NCBI RefSeq assembly: GCF_003667275.1
Contig: NZ_RCNV01000004.1
Coordinates: 62,001-126,000, forward strand
Direction of reading: 5' to 3'
Length of the DNA: 64,000 bases
Origin: Mesonia aquimarina
Lineage (GTDB): Bacteria > Bacteroidota > Bacteroidia > Flavobacteriales > Flavobacteriaceae
Position 1 is the first letter of the stretch, and each line of letters starts with the position of its first letter. Below, piece after piece: positions 44,546-53,951 of the stretch. A program made the position numbers and the translations under genes. The notes beneath the pieces are model-generated. The model saw only the letters and a list, made by a program, of their open reading frames with translations. It ran no database searches and was not told the origin of the DNA.

Positions 44546-44743
44546 ATGCCTAAAATGAAGACAAAATCTAGTGCCAAAAAACGTTTCAAGTTAACCGGTA
44601 CTGGTAAAATCAAAAGAAAGCACGCGTTTAAAAGCCATATTTTAACAAAAAAGTCTAAAAAACGTAAGCTTGCATTGACTCATAGTACATTAGTACATAA
44701 GTCTGATGAAGATAACATTAAACTTCAATTACGTTTAAAGTAA
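44546..44743 (+). CDS. rpmI: Ribosomal protein bL35
   Basis: 65-residue basic large-subunit protein. [20 protein letters not shown] and the following [20 protein letters not shown] are diagnostic of bL35. It is located between infC and rplT, the conserved order of this operon, 53 bases after the infC stop and 97 bases before rplT. The start ATG is preceded by an AAGGACAG stretch, one of the few purine-rich starts in this region. Confidence 0.97.
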   Translation: MPKMKTKSSAKKRFKLTGTGKIKRKHAFKSHILTKKSKKRKLALTHSTLVHKSDEDNIKLQLRLK

Positions 44744-44840
44744 GAAGTTTAATAGGTTAAGTTTTATTTTAATAACCCTGGAGTTAGGCCTGTAAAAAGT
44801 ATTAAGAAATTAATCGCCTGCTACAAAAAACAAATTAATT

Positions 44841-45185
44841 ATGCCAAGATCAGTAAATTCAGTTGCTTCAAGAGCTAGAAGAAAAAAAGTAATGAAGCAA
44901 GCAAAAGGTTATTTCGGACGTCGTAAAAACGTTTGGACAGTAGCCAAAAATGCGGTAGATAAAGCAATGTTGTATGCTTATAGAGACCGTAAAACCAAAA
45001 AAAGAAATTTCCGTACATTATGGATTACTCGTATTAACGCGGGTGCTCGTTTAAACGGAATGTCTTATTCTCAATTTATGGGGAAAGTAAAAGCTAATAA
45101 TATCGATTTAAACCGTAAAGTTTTAGCCGATTTAGCGATGAACCACCCAGATGCTTTTAAAGCAATTGTAGATAAAGTTAAATAA
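44841..45185 (+). CDS. rplT: Ribosomal protein bL20
   Basis: 114-residue large-subunit protein needed early in 50S assembly. [39 protein letters not shown] and [20 protein letters not shown] are diagnostic. In other bacteria L20 represses its own operon by binding the mRNA. The 97 bases before rplT contain no obvious pseudoknot that I can establish by eye. A terminator follows, so this ends the thrS-infC-rpmI-rplT unit. Confidence 0.97.
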   Translation: MPRSVNSVASRARRKKVMKQAKGYFGRRKNVWTVAKNAVDKAMLYAYRDRKTKKRNFRTLWITRINAGARLNGMSYSQFMGKVKANNIDLNRKVLADLAMNHPDAFKAIVDKVK

Positions 45186-45217
45186 AGTACAACAAAAGTT
45201 GTCTCATCTTATCAAGA

Positions 45218-45248
45218 AAACCTTCTCTTAATTGAGAAGGTTTTTTTA
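45218..45248 (+). terminator. Terminator of rplT
   Basis: AAACCTTCTC (45218-45227), loop TTAATT, GAGAAGGTTT (45234-45243), then a run of T to 45247. It ends the thrS-infC-rpmI-rplT transcript, 33 bases beyond the rplT stop. Confidence 0.9.
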
Positions 45249-45260
45249 TTTTTAGGCTTT

Positions 45261-46223
45261 ATGAAGACAATTTATACATTCATCTTTTTTCTACTCTGCT
45301 CTACTCCATTGTTTTCTCAAATAGAGTTTGAGGAAATGGACTTCAAAAAATTCTATAAAGTCGGTGAAAATAAAGAAATATTTATGCCGCTTGGTAAAAT
45401 TTCCTTTGCTGACTCTGTTATTTCTTTTAAAGAAGGTTCTCCAAAAGCTTTAAAAGAATTTGCAGATCCTAAAAATTGCTTAGGAGAAACAGACTTCGTA
45501 CGCTATTTAGAGCCTAATTATGTGTCTATTGGTTGTGGCGGAGAACTAGTTGTTCAGTTTAAAGACAATGGATTTATAGATATTGATGGACCAGATTTAT
45601 ATTTTTTCGAAATCGGTCCTTCCGTAGAAGCCTTCGAAGTTCATATTTCTGAAGATGGAAAAACCTGGTATCCAGTAGGAGACACTCATGGCGGTTCGTC
45701 TTATGTGGATATAGCTTCTGCTGAAAAAGAAATAAATTATAAACGAATTTATTATTACATTAAAATTAAAGATTTACATTTTTTCTGTCGCGGACCAACT
45801 CCCGGAGCAGATATTGATGCAATTGCTACAATTGCAGGTGTACTAAAAATAGACTTACAGGCAAATCTTCTTTTTGACACGGATAAATACAATCTTAAGG
45901 AAACTGCTAAAAGTGCCCTAGATAGTTTAAAAAATGGATTAGGACAAATCCCTAAAGCTGAAATTATAATCGAGGGCCATACCGATGCAGACGGAAGCGA
46001 TGAGTACAATCAAACTTTATCTAAAAATCGGGCTGAAAGTGTAAAAAATCACTTAGAAAAAACCTTAAAAGAGGTTGGAGAATACACTTTTGAGACGAAA
46101 TTTTATGGAGAAGAAAAGCCGATTAGTGATAACACTACAACTCAAGGAAAACAGCAAAACAGGCGTGTTGAAATTGTTGTAATTCCCGATGAAGAATTCT
46201 ATAAACCACCTAAAAAGAAATGA
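45261..46223 (+). CDS. OmpA-family protein with an N-terminal all-beta domain
   Basis: 320-residue secreted protein. A signal peptide (MKTIYTFIFFLLCSTPLFSQ) is followed by an N-terminal domain (residues about 60-190) that is beta-rich with SIGCGGELVVQFKDNGFIDI and EVHISEDGKTWYPVGDTHGG, resembling discoidin-type or lectin-like surface domains. The C-terminal OmpA peptidoglycan-binding domain (from about 200) has LFDTDKYNLKETAKSALDSL and EGHTDADGSDEYNQTLSKNR, with the Asp and Arg that contact peptidoglycan. There is no beta-barrel between them, so it is likely a periplasmic or surface tether. No partner gene is visible. A hairpin shared with trxB follows. Confidence 0.8.
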   Translation: MKTIYTFIFFLLCSTPLFSQIEFEEMDFKKFYKVGENKEIFMPLGKISFADSVISFKEGSPKALKEFADPKNCLGETDFVRYLEPNYVSIGCGGELVVQFKDNGFIDIDGPDLYFFEIGPSVEAFEVHISEDGKTWYPVGDTHGGSSYVDIASAEKEINYKRIYYYIKIKDLHFFCRGPTPGADIDAIATIAGVLKIDLQANLLFDTDKYNLKETAKSALDSLKNGLGQIPKAEIIIEGHTDADGSDEYNQTLSKNRAESVKNHLEKTLKEVGEYTFETKFYGEEKPISDNTTTQGKQQNRRVEIVVIPDEEFYKPPKKK

Positions 46224-46350
46224 ATTAAATACTAATAGCTCGAGAAAACAAAACACTTAAATTCAAATTAAAATAGAGACAATCGAATATTAGCATTTAT
46301 AAAATCTTTACTTCAGGTAATAAAAATAGATCTTGGTTATATTACTAAAA

Positions 46351-46378
46351 TAAAAGCTGTCTAAAAAGACAGCTTTTA
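46351..46378. terminator. Bidirectional terminator between ompA-family gene and trxB
   Basis: TAAAAGCTGTC (46351-46361), loop TAAAAA, GACAGCTTTTA (46368-46378). T-rich ends on both strands; 22 bases beyond the trxB stop and 127 beyond the OmpA-family gene. Confidence 0.8.
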
Positions 46379-46400
46379 TCGATTAAATTTTGAAAGTTTT

Positions 46401-47384
46401 TTAAGCCGAAACCTTTTCTGTTTCTTCAGCTTCACTTTCTACCGTAGCTAAATAACGCTCAGCATCAAGTGCTGCCATACAACCTGTACCGGCTGCAGTT
46501 ACTGCTTGCCTATATTCTTTATCTTGAACATCTCCACTAGCAAAAACGCCAGGAATGTTTGTTTTGGTAGATTTTCCTTGAGTAATTAAATATCCCGTAT
46601 CATCCATCTCTAACTGATCTTTAAAAATATCAGTATTTGGTTTATGACCAATAGCAATAAATAAACCGGTAATTTCTATATCTTCTTTCTCTCCAGTTTC
46701 ATTATTAATCATACGCAAACCTTCTACAACTTGTTCACCAATAACTTCATCTACTTCGGTATTGTAACGTAAATCAATATTTTTTGTACTCGTTACACGG
46801 TGTTGCATTGCTTTTGAAGCACGCATTTCATCTTTACGAACTAACATGGTTACTTTTTCACAAATATTTGCTAGATAAGTAGCTTCCTCAGCTGCAGTAT
46901 CTCCGCCACCTACAATAGCAACTTGTTGATTTTTATAGAAAAAACCATCGCAGACTGCACAAGCTGAAACTCCCCCACCTCGTAAACGCTGTTCACTAGG
47001 CAAACCTAAATATTTAGCAGTAGCGCCGGTAGAGATAATTACAGTTTCGGCTTCTACCCAAGTAGAATTATCAATGCAAGCTCTATGAATTCCGCCAACT
47101 TCCTTACTAAACTCAACTTCGGTTACCATTCCCATGCGGACTTGCGTACCAAAACGTTCTGCTTGTTTTTGTAATTGTATCATCATCGTTGGTCCATCAA
47201 TTCCATCGGGATAGCCCGGAAAATTATCTACTTCTGTCGTAGTAGTTAATTGCCCACCAGGTTCCATTCCTGTGTACATTACCGGATTCATGTCGGCTCT
47301 AGCGGCATAGATTGCTGCAGTGTAACCTGCAGGACCAGATCCGATTATCAGACATTTTATTCGTTCAGTTTTTGTTGCTGTCAT
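46401..47384 (-). CDS. trxB: Thioredoxin reductase
   Basis: 327-residue flavoenzyme that reduces thioredoxin with NADPH. Motifs: FAD-binding IIGSGPAGYTAAIYAARADM (residues about 12-31), redox-active CAVC in GGGVSACAVCDGFFYK (about 135-150), NADPH-binding VAIVGGGDTAAEEATYLAN (about 155-173) and the second FAD motif GVFASGDVQDKEYRQAVTAA. It has the typical length. With Bcp at 16.5 kb it would belong to the peroxide defence of the cell, as would the catalase. Single gene; the start is at ATG 47384 and the divergent dioxygenase-like gene begins 176 bases away. Confidence 0.96.
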   Translation of the reverse strand: MTATKTERIKCLIIGSGPAGYTAAIYAARADMNPVMYTGMEPGGQLTTTTEVDNFPGYPDGIDGPTMMIQLQKQAERFGTQVRMGMVTEVEFSKEVGGIHRACIDNSTWVEAETVIISTGATAKYLGLPSEQRLRGGGVSACAVCDGFFYKNQQVAIVGGGDTAAEEATYLANICEKVTMLVRKDEMRASKAMQHRVTSTKNIDLRYNTEVDEVIGEQVVEGLRMINNETGEKEDIEITGLFIAIGHKPNTDIFKDQLEMDDTGYLITQGKSTKTNIPGVFASGDVQDKEYRQAVTAAGTGCMAALDAERYLATVESEAEETEKVSA

Positions 47385-47533
47385 AATTTTTTCAATTTTC
47401 AGATTGTAAAAATAGGAAGAACTTCAAAATTCCCCTAGAAAAATAATGAAGTCTTCTTATAAAAGTATCATTTAAACTAATTATTTTTATAAAATCTACT
47501 AAATTAGAATAGATAAAGTTCATTAGTTTTTGA

Positions 47534-47541
47534 TATTTTTG
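47534..47541 (+). promoter_or_regulatory. Candidate -7 box for the tryptophan dioxygenase-like gene
   Basis: TATTTTTG fits TAnnTTTG and is 19 bases upstream of the ATG at 47561; no strong TTG is seen at the expected distance. Confidence 0.4.
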
Positions 47542-47560
47542 TGGGAAATATACCCAACTC

Positions 47561-48472
47561 ATGAGTAAGAAAGAACTATTATCTGCACTGGATAAAAAAT
47601 ATGAAGCATTAGGAGAAAATCCCGAAACTTATTTAAAAGGCTTACTTCAAGCAAAACCTATAAATTATTGGGATTATATAGACGTAGATGCATTGCTTTC
47701 TTTACAAAAACCAAGAACCGATTTTAAGGACGAGGAAATTTTTATCATGTACCATCAAATCACAGAATTGGTTTTGAAACTCATGATTAACGAATTGAAA
47801 CAAATTACCTTAGAAGATTTAGAAGAAGAAGTTTTTATTGATAAAATGAAGCGTTTAAAACGTTACACAAATTTATTAATGACTTCTTTTGATGTTATGC
47901 GTTTTGGCATGAGTTATGACGACTACAATACCTTTAGAGCAACCTTAGCTCCGGCAAGCGGTTTTCAGAGTGCTCAATTTCGGTTTTTAGAAATTTACAG
48001 TACACCTTTAGAAAACCTTGTTAATATAAAAGGAAAAGAACGCCTACCGGACAATCCCACTACCGAAGATTATTTTGATAATATTTATTGGAAAGATGCC
48101 GGACACAACCGTAAAACCGGAAAAAAAACCTTAACGCTACGTTTATTTGAAGAAAAATATTTAAATGATTTTATAAGGCTTGCCAATCATATGAAAGGAA
48201 AAACATTAGCCGAAAAACTTCAAAAATTCACTAACCCCTCTAAAGAATTAATTAACGCTGCAAGAGATTTTGATCACTATTACAATGTTGAATGGCCTTT
48301 AGTTCACCTAAGAACGGCGCAGCATTACTTAGACAAAAAAGGAGAAAACAAAGCCGCTACCGGTGGATCTGAATGGAAAAAATATTTACATCCAAAATAT
48401 CAACAGCGTAAATTTTTCCCACAACTTTGGACAGAAAAAGATATGCTAACCTGGGGAGAAAAAACAGAATAA
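47561..48472 (+). CDS. Tryptophan 2,3-dioxygenase family protein
   Basis: 303-residue heme protein of the TDO family. MYHQITELVLKLMINELKQI (residues about 65-84) carries the distal His, YNTFRATLAPASGFQSAQFR (about 124-143) the substrate-binding Arg region, and TAQHYLDKKGENKAATGGSE the proximal His and the conserved GGS. It opens the indole ring of tryptophan to N-formylkynurenine. The protein is somewhat longer than bacterial TDO (about 280), from an insert around residues 180-220. No kynureninase or formamidase gene is adjacent. It is followed by acs 107 bases downstream. Confidence 0.88.
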   Translation: MSKKELLSALDKKYEALGENPETYLKGLLQAKPINYWDYIDVDALLSLQKPRTDFKDEEIFIMYHQITELVLKLMINELKQITLEDLEEEVFIDKMKRLKRYTNLLMTSFDVMRFGMSYDDYNTFRATLAPASGFQSAQFRFLEIYSTPLENLVNIKGKERLPDNPTTEDYFDNIYWKDAGHNRKTGKKTLTLRLFEEKYLNDFIRLANHMKGKTLAEKLQKFTNPSKELINAARDFDHYYNVEWPLVHLRTAQHYLDKKGENKAATGGSEWKKYLHPKYQQRKFFPQLWTEKDMLTWGEKTE

Positions 48473-48579
48473 AACAAACATAAACCAGTTCTACAGAGTT
48501 AACTTTTCGTATTTATTTAACAGAAAAGCCCCTTGATTTTTTTAACTTTAAGTAAATAAAAAATCATATAAGCACCTCT

Positions 48580-50493
48580 ATGGATATAAGGGACAATCTT
48601 CAACTAAAAACTTTTGCAGAATATAAAAAAGCATACAAAGCCAGCGTAGAAAACCCTGAAAAATTTTGGGATGCTATAGCAGATAAATTTGATTGGAAAA
48701 AAAAGTGGGATAAAACGCTGGAATGGGATTTTGAAAAACCCGAAGTAAAATGGTTTCAAGGCGGAAAACTTAATATTACAGAAAATTGTTTAGATCGTCA
48801 TGTTAAACATCACCCTAATAAAGAAGCTATTATTTGGGAACCTAACGACCCTAGTGAAGAATCTCGCCACATTACATATAAGCAATTACAAATTAAAGTT
48901 TGCAATTTTGCGAATGTTTTAAAACAAAATGGAATAGAAAAAGGTGATCGTGTTTGTATTTACATGCCGATGATTCCAGAATTAGCAATCGCAATGCTTG
49001 CTTGTGCAAGAATTGGCGCTATCCATTCTATCGTTTTTGCAGGTTTTTCCAGTAAAGCGATTGCTAACCGAATTAACGATGCTGAATGTAAAATGCTTAT
49101 TACCGCAAACGATTATTATCGAGGAAGAAAATCGATTGAATTAAAAGCAATTTGTGATGAAGCCTTAAAAGAAACACCTTCTATTGAAACGGTTATCGTT
49201 TATCGAAGAACAGTAAACCCCACACCGATGAAAGAAGGACGCGATAAATTTTGGTTCGATGAATTGCAAAAAGCTTATTCTGAATGCGACCCGGCAGAAG
49301 TAGATGCTGAAGATCCGCTATTTATTTTATATACTTCAGGTTCCACAGGAAAACCAAAAGGAATGGTTCATACTACCGGTGGTTATATGGTAGGAACTAC
49401 TTATAGTTTTCAGAATGTTTTTCAACCAAAAAATGATGATGTTTATTGGTGCACCGCAGATATTGGGTGGATTACCGGCCACTCTTATATTATTTACGGA
49501 CCACTGGCAGCTGGAGCTACAACTGTCATGTTTGAAGGGGTCCCAAGCTATCCTGATTATAGTCGCTTTTGGGAAATAGTTGAAAAATTCAAAATCACGC
49601 ACTTTTACACCGCACCAACAGCTATTCGTTCGTTAGCAAAGCAACCACTCTCACACGTTGAAAATCACGATTTAAGTTCATTAAAGGTTTTAGGATCTGT
49701 GGGAGAACCGATTAACGAAGAAGCTTGGCATTGGTTTAACGATAATATTGGTAAGGGAAATTGCCCGATCGTAGATACTTGGTGGCAAACAGAAACCGGT
49801 GCGATTATGATTTCTCCTTTAGCTGGAATTACTGCTACGCGACCTACATTTGCTACTTTTCCGCTGCCCGGCGTTCAACCCGCTTTAATGGATGAGGAAG
49901 GAAATGAAATTGAATTCAATAATCAAAAAGCAGAAGGAAGATTGGCTATAAAAGCGCCTTGGCCATCAATTGCCAGAAGCATTTGGAATGATCACGAGCG
50001 TTATAAAAATGTTTATTTTTCAGCTTATAAAAATATGTATTTTTCCGGCGACGCTGCTTATCGTGACGCTACCGGAAATTACAGAATTACCGGTCGTGTA
50101 GACGATGTAATAATAGTTTCCGGTCATAATTTAGGAACTGCTCCTATTGAAAATATTATAAATGAAAATGAAAAGGTAGCCGAAAGTGCGATTGTTGGCT
50201 TTCCGCATGAAGTTAAAGGGACGGCACTTTATGCCTATGTAACCTTACATAACGGTAAAGAGGCTACTGATGAATTAAAACAACAAATAAGAGCAGAAAT
50301 TTCTAAAAGCATAGGTGCCATTGCGAAGCCTGAAAAAATTCAGTTTGTAAATGATTTGCCAAAAACACGAAGTGGAAAAATTATGCGTAGAATTCTTCGG
50401 AAAATTGCTTCAAAAGAAACCGATAATTTAGGCGACACTTCCACCCTATTAAATCCAGATGTTGTTCAAGAAATTATAGATAATGCTTTATAA
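48580..50493 (+). CDS. acs: Acetyl-CoA synthetase
   Basis: 637-residue AMP-forming ligase that makes acetyl-CoA from acetate. Motifs: the P-loop-like LFILYTSGSTGKPKGMVHTT (residues about 247-266), VDTWWQTETGAIMISPL, YFSGDAAYRDATGNYRITGR, and the catalytic Lys in KTRSGKIMRRILRKI (about 603-617), which is the usual acetylation-regulated site. W and G residues fitting the acetate-specific pocket (WWQTETG) are present. It is slightly shorter than the E. coli enzyme. The terminator at 50505-50539 follows. No acetylation enzyme gene is adjacent. Confidence 0.96.
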   Translation: MDIRDNLQLKTFAEYKKAYKASVENPEKFWDAIADKFDWKKKWDKTLEWDFEKPEVKWFQGGKLNITENCLDRHVKHHPNKEAIIWEPNDPSEESRHITYKQLQIKVCNFANVLKQNGIEKGDRVCIYMPMIPELAIAMLACARIGAIHSIVFAGFSSKAIANRINDAECKMLITANDYYRGRKSIELKAICDEALKETPSIETVIVYRRTVNPTPMKEGRDKFWFDELQKAYSECDPAEVDAEDPLFILYTSGSTGKPKGMVHTTGGYMVGTTYSFQNVFQPKNDDVYWCTADIGWITGHSYIIYGPLAAGATTVMFEGVPSYPDYSRFWEIVEKFKITHFYTAPTAIRSLAKQPLSHVENHDLSSLKVLGSVGEPINEEAWHWFNDNIGKGNCPIVDTWWQTETGAIMISPLAGITATRPTFATFPLPGVQPALMDEEGNEIEFNNQKAEGRLAIKAPWPSIARSIWNDHERYKNVYFSAYKNMYFSGDAAYRDATGNYRITGRVDDVIIVSGHNLGTAPIENIINENEKVAESAIVGFPHEVKGTALYAYVTLHNGKEATDELKQQIRAEISKSIGAIAKPEKIQFVNDLPKTRSGKIMRRILRKIASKETDNLGDTSTLLNPDVVQEIIDNAL

Positions 50494-50504
50494 ATAGTTA
50501 AATG

Positions 50505-50539
50505 AAAAAGGAGATTAGAAAATCGCTAAATCTCCTTTT
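50505..50539 (+). terminator. Terminator of acs
   Basis: AAAAAGGAGATT (50505-50516) pairs with AATCTCCTTTT (50529-50539), then T-rich. The downstream arm lies within the 3' end of the convergent tsaC gene. Confidence 0.75.
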
Positions 50540-51135
50540 CCTTTTCTTATAACTTCGGGTTCACCTGTAGTCAAATCAATCACTGTAGAAGCAACGTTAT
50601 CACCAAAACCACCATCCACAACAATATCAACCAACTTATCCCATTTTTCAGCTATCAATTCCGGATCAGTTGTGTATTCTATAACCTCATCATTATCTTT
50701 TATAGAAGTTGAGACAATAGGATTTCCGAGAGCGCTTACTATTGCTTTGCTTATAGAGTTGTCAGGAATACGAATTCCTACTGTTTTTTTCTTTTTAAAA
50801 ACCGATGGTAATGTATTGCTGCCGGGTAAAATAAATGTATATGGACCGGGAAGATTTCTTTTTAAAATTTTAAACGTCTGGTTATCGATCTGCTTTGCGT
50901 ATTCTGAAAGGTTACTTAAGTCTTCGCAAATAAAAGAAAAATTAGCTTTCTCTAATTTTACGCCTTTAATTTTTGCTATTTTCTCTAAGGCTGAATTATT
51001 TGTAATATCACAGCCTAAACCATACACAGTATCGGTTGGGTAAATTACCAACCCTCCTTTTTTTAAAACATCAACTACCTTTTTTATTGCTTTTGGAGAA
51101 GGGTTTTCTTCATAAATTTTGATCAATTCTGCCAT
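50515..51135 (-). CDS. tsaC: L-threonylcarbamoyladenylate synthase
   Basis: 206-residue YrdC/Sua5-type enzyme making threonylcarbamoyl-AMP from threonine, bicarbonate and ATP for t6A37 in tRNA. Family motifs: KKGGLVIYPTDTVYGLGCDI (residues about 25-44), PGPYTFILPGSN (about 95-106), and the SxxR-like VGIRIPDNSISKAIVSALGNPIVSTS region. It is the short TsaC form without the C-terminal Sua5 domain. It starts with MAELIKIYEENPSPKAI. Its stop region overlaps the acs terminator. It is 60 bases upstream of nothing in its own direction, and the TolC gene stop faces away upstream on the same strand. Confidence 0.93.
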   Translation of the reverse strand: MAELIKIYEENPSPKAIKKVVDVLKKGGLVIYPTDTVYGLGCDITNNSALEKIAKIKGVKLEKANFSFICEDLSNLSEYAKQIDNQTFKILKRNLPGPYTFILPGSNTLPSVFKKKKTVGIRIPDNSISKAIVSALGNPIVSTSIKDNDEVIEYTTDPELIAEKWDKLVDIVVDGGFGDNVASTVIDLTTGEPEVIRKGKGDLAIF

Positions 51136-51195
51136 AAGTTTTGGTTTTTAGGAGTGAAAATTTACGAAAAAAAAAGAAGATGAGCTTTGCGTCTT

Positions 51196-52584
51196 TTATA
51201 AATCTAATCTTAAAATTTCAAAAAGTTGAATGGCTGCTTTAAAATATTCATTTTGAATTTTATTTTCTTTTAATTGAGCATCTATTAATTTATTTTCACG
51301 AGAATTTACAAGAAATATAGAACTTTCTCCCACTTCAAATAAGCGGTTTTCTGAAGTAACCATTATTTTACTTTCTTCAACTATTTCTTCAATAATATCA
51401 ATTTGTTCTTGTAAGCTTAAAATTTCTGTTTCTGTAGCCCTAATTTTATTTTTTAATTGCCATTCTTTTTGATCTAATTTATAGGCGGTAGTCTGTCTTT
51501 TTACTTTTGCAATTCGTAAATCACCTCGTTCTTTTCTTAGGAAAAGTGGAAATTCAACTTTTATTCCGGCTTTATAATTGGCCGTGTTTATATAACTGGG
51601 CTCGTCTACTGTCTCTGTTAAGAAATTATATTCAAGATTTACTTTTGGCAAGAGATTATTTTTTCCCAAACGTATATCCAGATCATAGACTTCAAGTTCA
51701 TATTCTAATGAACGTAATTCAGGATGCTCGGAAATATCTTGAGCATTCCCCAAGAAATTTTGTATGCCCAAACTAGTAAAAACTTGTTCTTGTGAAGCCT
51801 GTGGAATGAGTTGGTCTTCTAATTCTACCGGAATTTCTTCTATCCATAAATAATTGGAAAGTGCCAATTTTGCTTTTTGAAGTTTTAATGTAGCTTGTTT
51901 TAGATCTAAATTTCGTGTTCGTAAAAATATTTTTGTTTCAACGGTATCTATGGCCGGGGTTTGCCCAAGTTCACTAGTTCTAGAAACACCATTAAAACGG
52001 ACTTGTGCATTCTTTAAAAAATTCTCAAAAACAGTTTTGTTTTCATAATACAACTTCCAGTCGGCATAAGCCTTGGCCGCTTCAGCTAAAATAGAATTGA
52101 TTAAAATATTTCGTTCAACTTCATTTTTTTCCTGAAGAATTTTTGCTTGTTTTACCGCATTCATTCGTTCATTATACAACAAGCCCCGCAATACATTTAT
52201 ACTTACACCCGCACTCCAAATACCATCGTCAGGTGTTTTATTTTGGGGATTTAAATAAAAGCCTTCATTTTGCTCGTAATCTGCTTTTAGATCGATCCCA
52301 TACCAAGTTGGAATTTTAAAACTCCCCTTCCAAAGCGAATAATACTCGGTGTCTTTAAAGTTTTTTTCCTTTACTCCACCGGATAATTTAGGATCAAAAG
52401 CACCTCTGGCTTTTAACAGTTTTGCTTCAGCCTCCGTAAGCTTTAAATCTGCTTGAGCCACTATAGGATGGTGCATTTTCACCATGGCTAGAAATTCTTC
52501 TAGCGTAAAAACCTCTTCCTGTTCTTGAGCTATAAGCGTTGAAGAAAAAACAAGTGCGATAAAGAGTGAAATTACTTGCTTCAT
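51196..52584 (-). CDS. TolC-family outer-membrane efflux protein
   Basis: 462-residue outer-membrane channel of type I/RND-type exporters. It starts with a signal peptide (MKQVISLFIALVFSSTLIAQ) and then EEVFTLEEFLAMVKMHHPIVAQADL, typical for the family; two repeated long coiled-coil helix pairs (near residues 130-260 and 330-450) are separated by short strands. The last part, SENRLFEVGESSIFLVNSRENKLIDA, is the family-typical end of the second repeat. Its start overlaps the HlyD gene stop by 4 bases. It is the last gene of a TetR-ABC-HlyD-TolC unit and would form the outer-membrane exit of that pump. Confidence 0.88.
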   Translation of the reverse strand: MKQVISLFIALVFSSTLIAQEQEEVFTLEEFLAMVKMHHPIVAQADLKLTEAEAKLLKARGAFDPKLSGGVKEKNFKDTEYYSLWKGSFKIPTWYGIDLKADYEQNEGFYLNPQNKTPDDGIWSAGVSINVLRGLLYNERMNAVKQAKILQEKNEVERNILINSILAEAAKAYADWKLYYENKTVFENFLKNAQVRFNGVSRTSELGQTPAIDTVETKIFLRTRNLDLKQATLKLQKAKLALSNYLWIEEIPVELEDQLIPQASQEQVFTSLGIQNFLGNAQDISEHPELRSLEYELEVYDLDIRLGKNNLLPKVNLEYNFLTETVDEPSYINTANYKAGIKVEFPLFLRKERGDLRIAKVKRQTTAYKLDQKEWQLKNKIRATETEILSLQEQIDIIEEIVEESKIMVTSENRLFEVGESSIFLVNSRENKLIDAQLKENKIQNEYFKAAIQLFEILRLDL

Positions 52585-53951
52585 TTTTTCAAATTTGACT
52601 TGTATACATCGTTATTAATCTCGTCCTTTTTCTTATAATAATTAGGAGGAAACCCGTTTAGTTGACGCCAAATTTCATACCACACAGGCACATCGTCTAA
52701 TAAGGCTAATGTTCTTGCTCCAGAACCAACGCGCAAATCCTTTGGCCAGTCATAATCACTATTATGGTCTGGTGACAATAAAACTCTATACTTACCATTA
52801 CTACTTATAAAGTTCTCTATAGCAACAACTTCTGCTCCGTAGGTTCCGTAAGAAGCATTTGGCCAGCCACTAAATACAATTGCAGGCCAACCATCAAATT
52901 GAACTCTAACATGATCTCCAATTTGTAATAATGGCAAATCTATAGGTCTTACGTAGGTTTCTACAGCAATCTGATAATTTGAAGGCATTATATTGACCAG
53001 TTTTTCACCTTCCTTAAAAGTTTCTCCGATACCCGAAATTAATGCTTTATTAATGTAACCATCTTGAGGTGCTTTTATATAATACATCCCTCTTCTTACC
53101 TCATAATTACTTCGCGAATTTTCAAGTTTAGAAACTTGTGCTTCTGTATCATTTAATGATGATAATGTTGAAGAAACCTCGCTTTCGGTTTTACTGATTT
53201 TATTTTCATATTCCGCCTCAATTCTATTGATTTCCATTTGAGCGTTTAACAGCTCATTTTCACTCGTTAGCAATTTATTTTCTAAATCAATTACTTTGGC
53301 TTGAGCCTCTTGAAGTTTAGACTGTTTAATTTCATAATCTAATCTAGACTTCAACCCCTCTTCGTAAAGTGATTCAATTCGATCAAACTGATTTTCCGCG
53401 ATTGACTGGTTTACTCTTGCTGCTTCTAACGCAATACTATCGCTTTTAATCTTTAAGCGAGCTTGTTGTAATTTATTTCTTGTTTGTTTTAATTTAAGTC
53501 CTTGTTCTTTTCGTAAAGCCTGTAATTGATTTCTTAATGCATTTACTTTCTCTTGATAAGATGATGCAGATTGATTTTTTGAATTAATCTGACTATCTGT
53601 TCTTTCAATTAAATTTGGATCAAAATATTCACTTTTTACTTCTGAAATATGCAAAATTGTATCTCCTTTATTTACAAAATCCCCTTCACTTACATACCAT
53701 TTTTCAATCCTCCCAGGAATTGGAGATTGGATAGTTTGCGGGCGCTGCTCCGGTCTTAAAGTTGTAACATAACCATTACCTTGGATTGTTTGTGTCCAAG
53801 GTAAAAACAGTAAGATGACTAAAAATATAGCTACTCCCAGCATAATTTTAGCAATAAAATTATGCAAATTTCTATCTACTATAGATGAGTAGGCTTCATA
53901 TTTAGAGAAATTTACCTCTGCATCTACTTCGCTATTCGATAAATTAAGCAT
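52581..53951 (-). CDS. HlyD-family membrane fusion protein
   Basis: 456-residue periplasmic adaptor of a type I secretion or efflux system. It has a cytosolic N terminus, one membrane helix (IMLGVAIFLVILLFLPWTQT, residues about 36-55), a lipoyl-like half-motif GRIEKWYVSEGDFVNKGDTI, a long coiled coil (about residues 120-290, rich in Glu, Gln and Lys), then a second half with KAPQDGYINKALISGIGETF and a beta-barrel domain. It is larger than drug-efflux adaptors and similar to HlyD/LktD in layout. It overlaps the ABC gene by 8 bases and the TolC gene by 4, so the three are translated as one operon. Confidence 0.9.
   Translation of the reverse strand: MLNLSNSEVDAEVNFSKYEAYSSIVDRNLHNFIAKIMLGVAIFLVILLFLPWTQTIQGNGYVTTLRPEQRPQTIQSPIPGRIEKWYVSEGDFVNKGDTILHISEVKSEYFDPNLIERTDSQINSKNQSASSYQEKVNALRNQLQALRKEQGLKLKQTRNKLQQARLKIKSDSIALEAARVNQSIAENQFDRIESLYEEGLKSRLDYEIKQSKLQEAQAKVIDLENKLLTSENELLNAQMEINRIEAEYENKISKTESEVSSTLSSLNDTEAQVSKLENSRSNYEVRRGMYYIKAPQDGYINKALISGIGETFKEGEKLVNIMPSNYQIAVETYVRPIDLPLLQIGDHVRVQFDGWPAIVFSGWPNASYGTYGAEVVAIENFISSNGKYRVLLSPDHNSDYDWPKDLRVGSGARTLALLDDVPVWYEIWRQLNGFPPNYYKKKDEINNDVYKSNLKK

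Noticed and set aside
44744-44840. L20 leader or pseudoknot before rplT
   Set aside because: I cannot establish a specific fold by eye; only AT-rich sequence with no convincing long stem was seen.
51136-51195. Terminator between tsaC and tolC
   Set aside because: The possible stem AAAGA...TCTTT is short and weak and may be chance.
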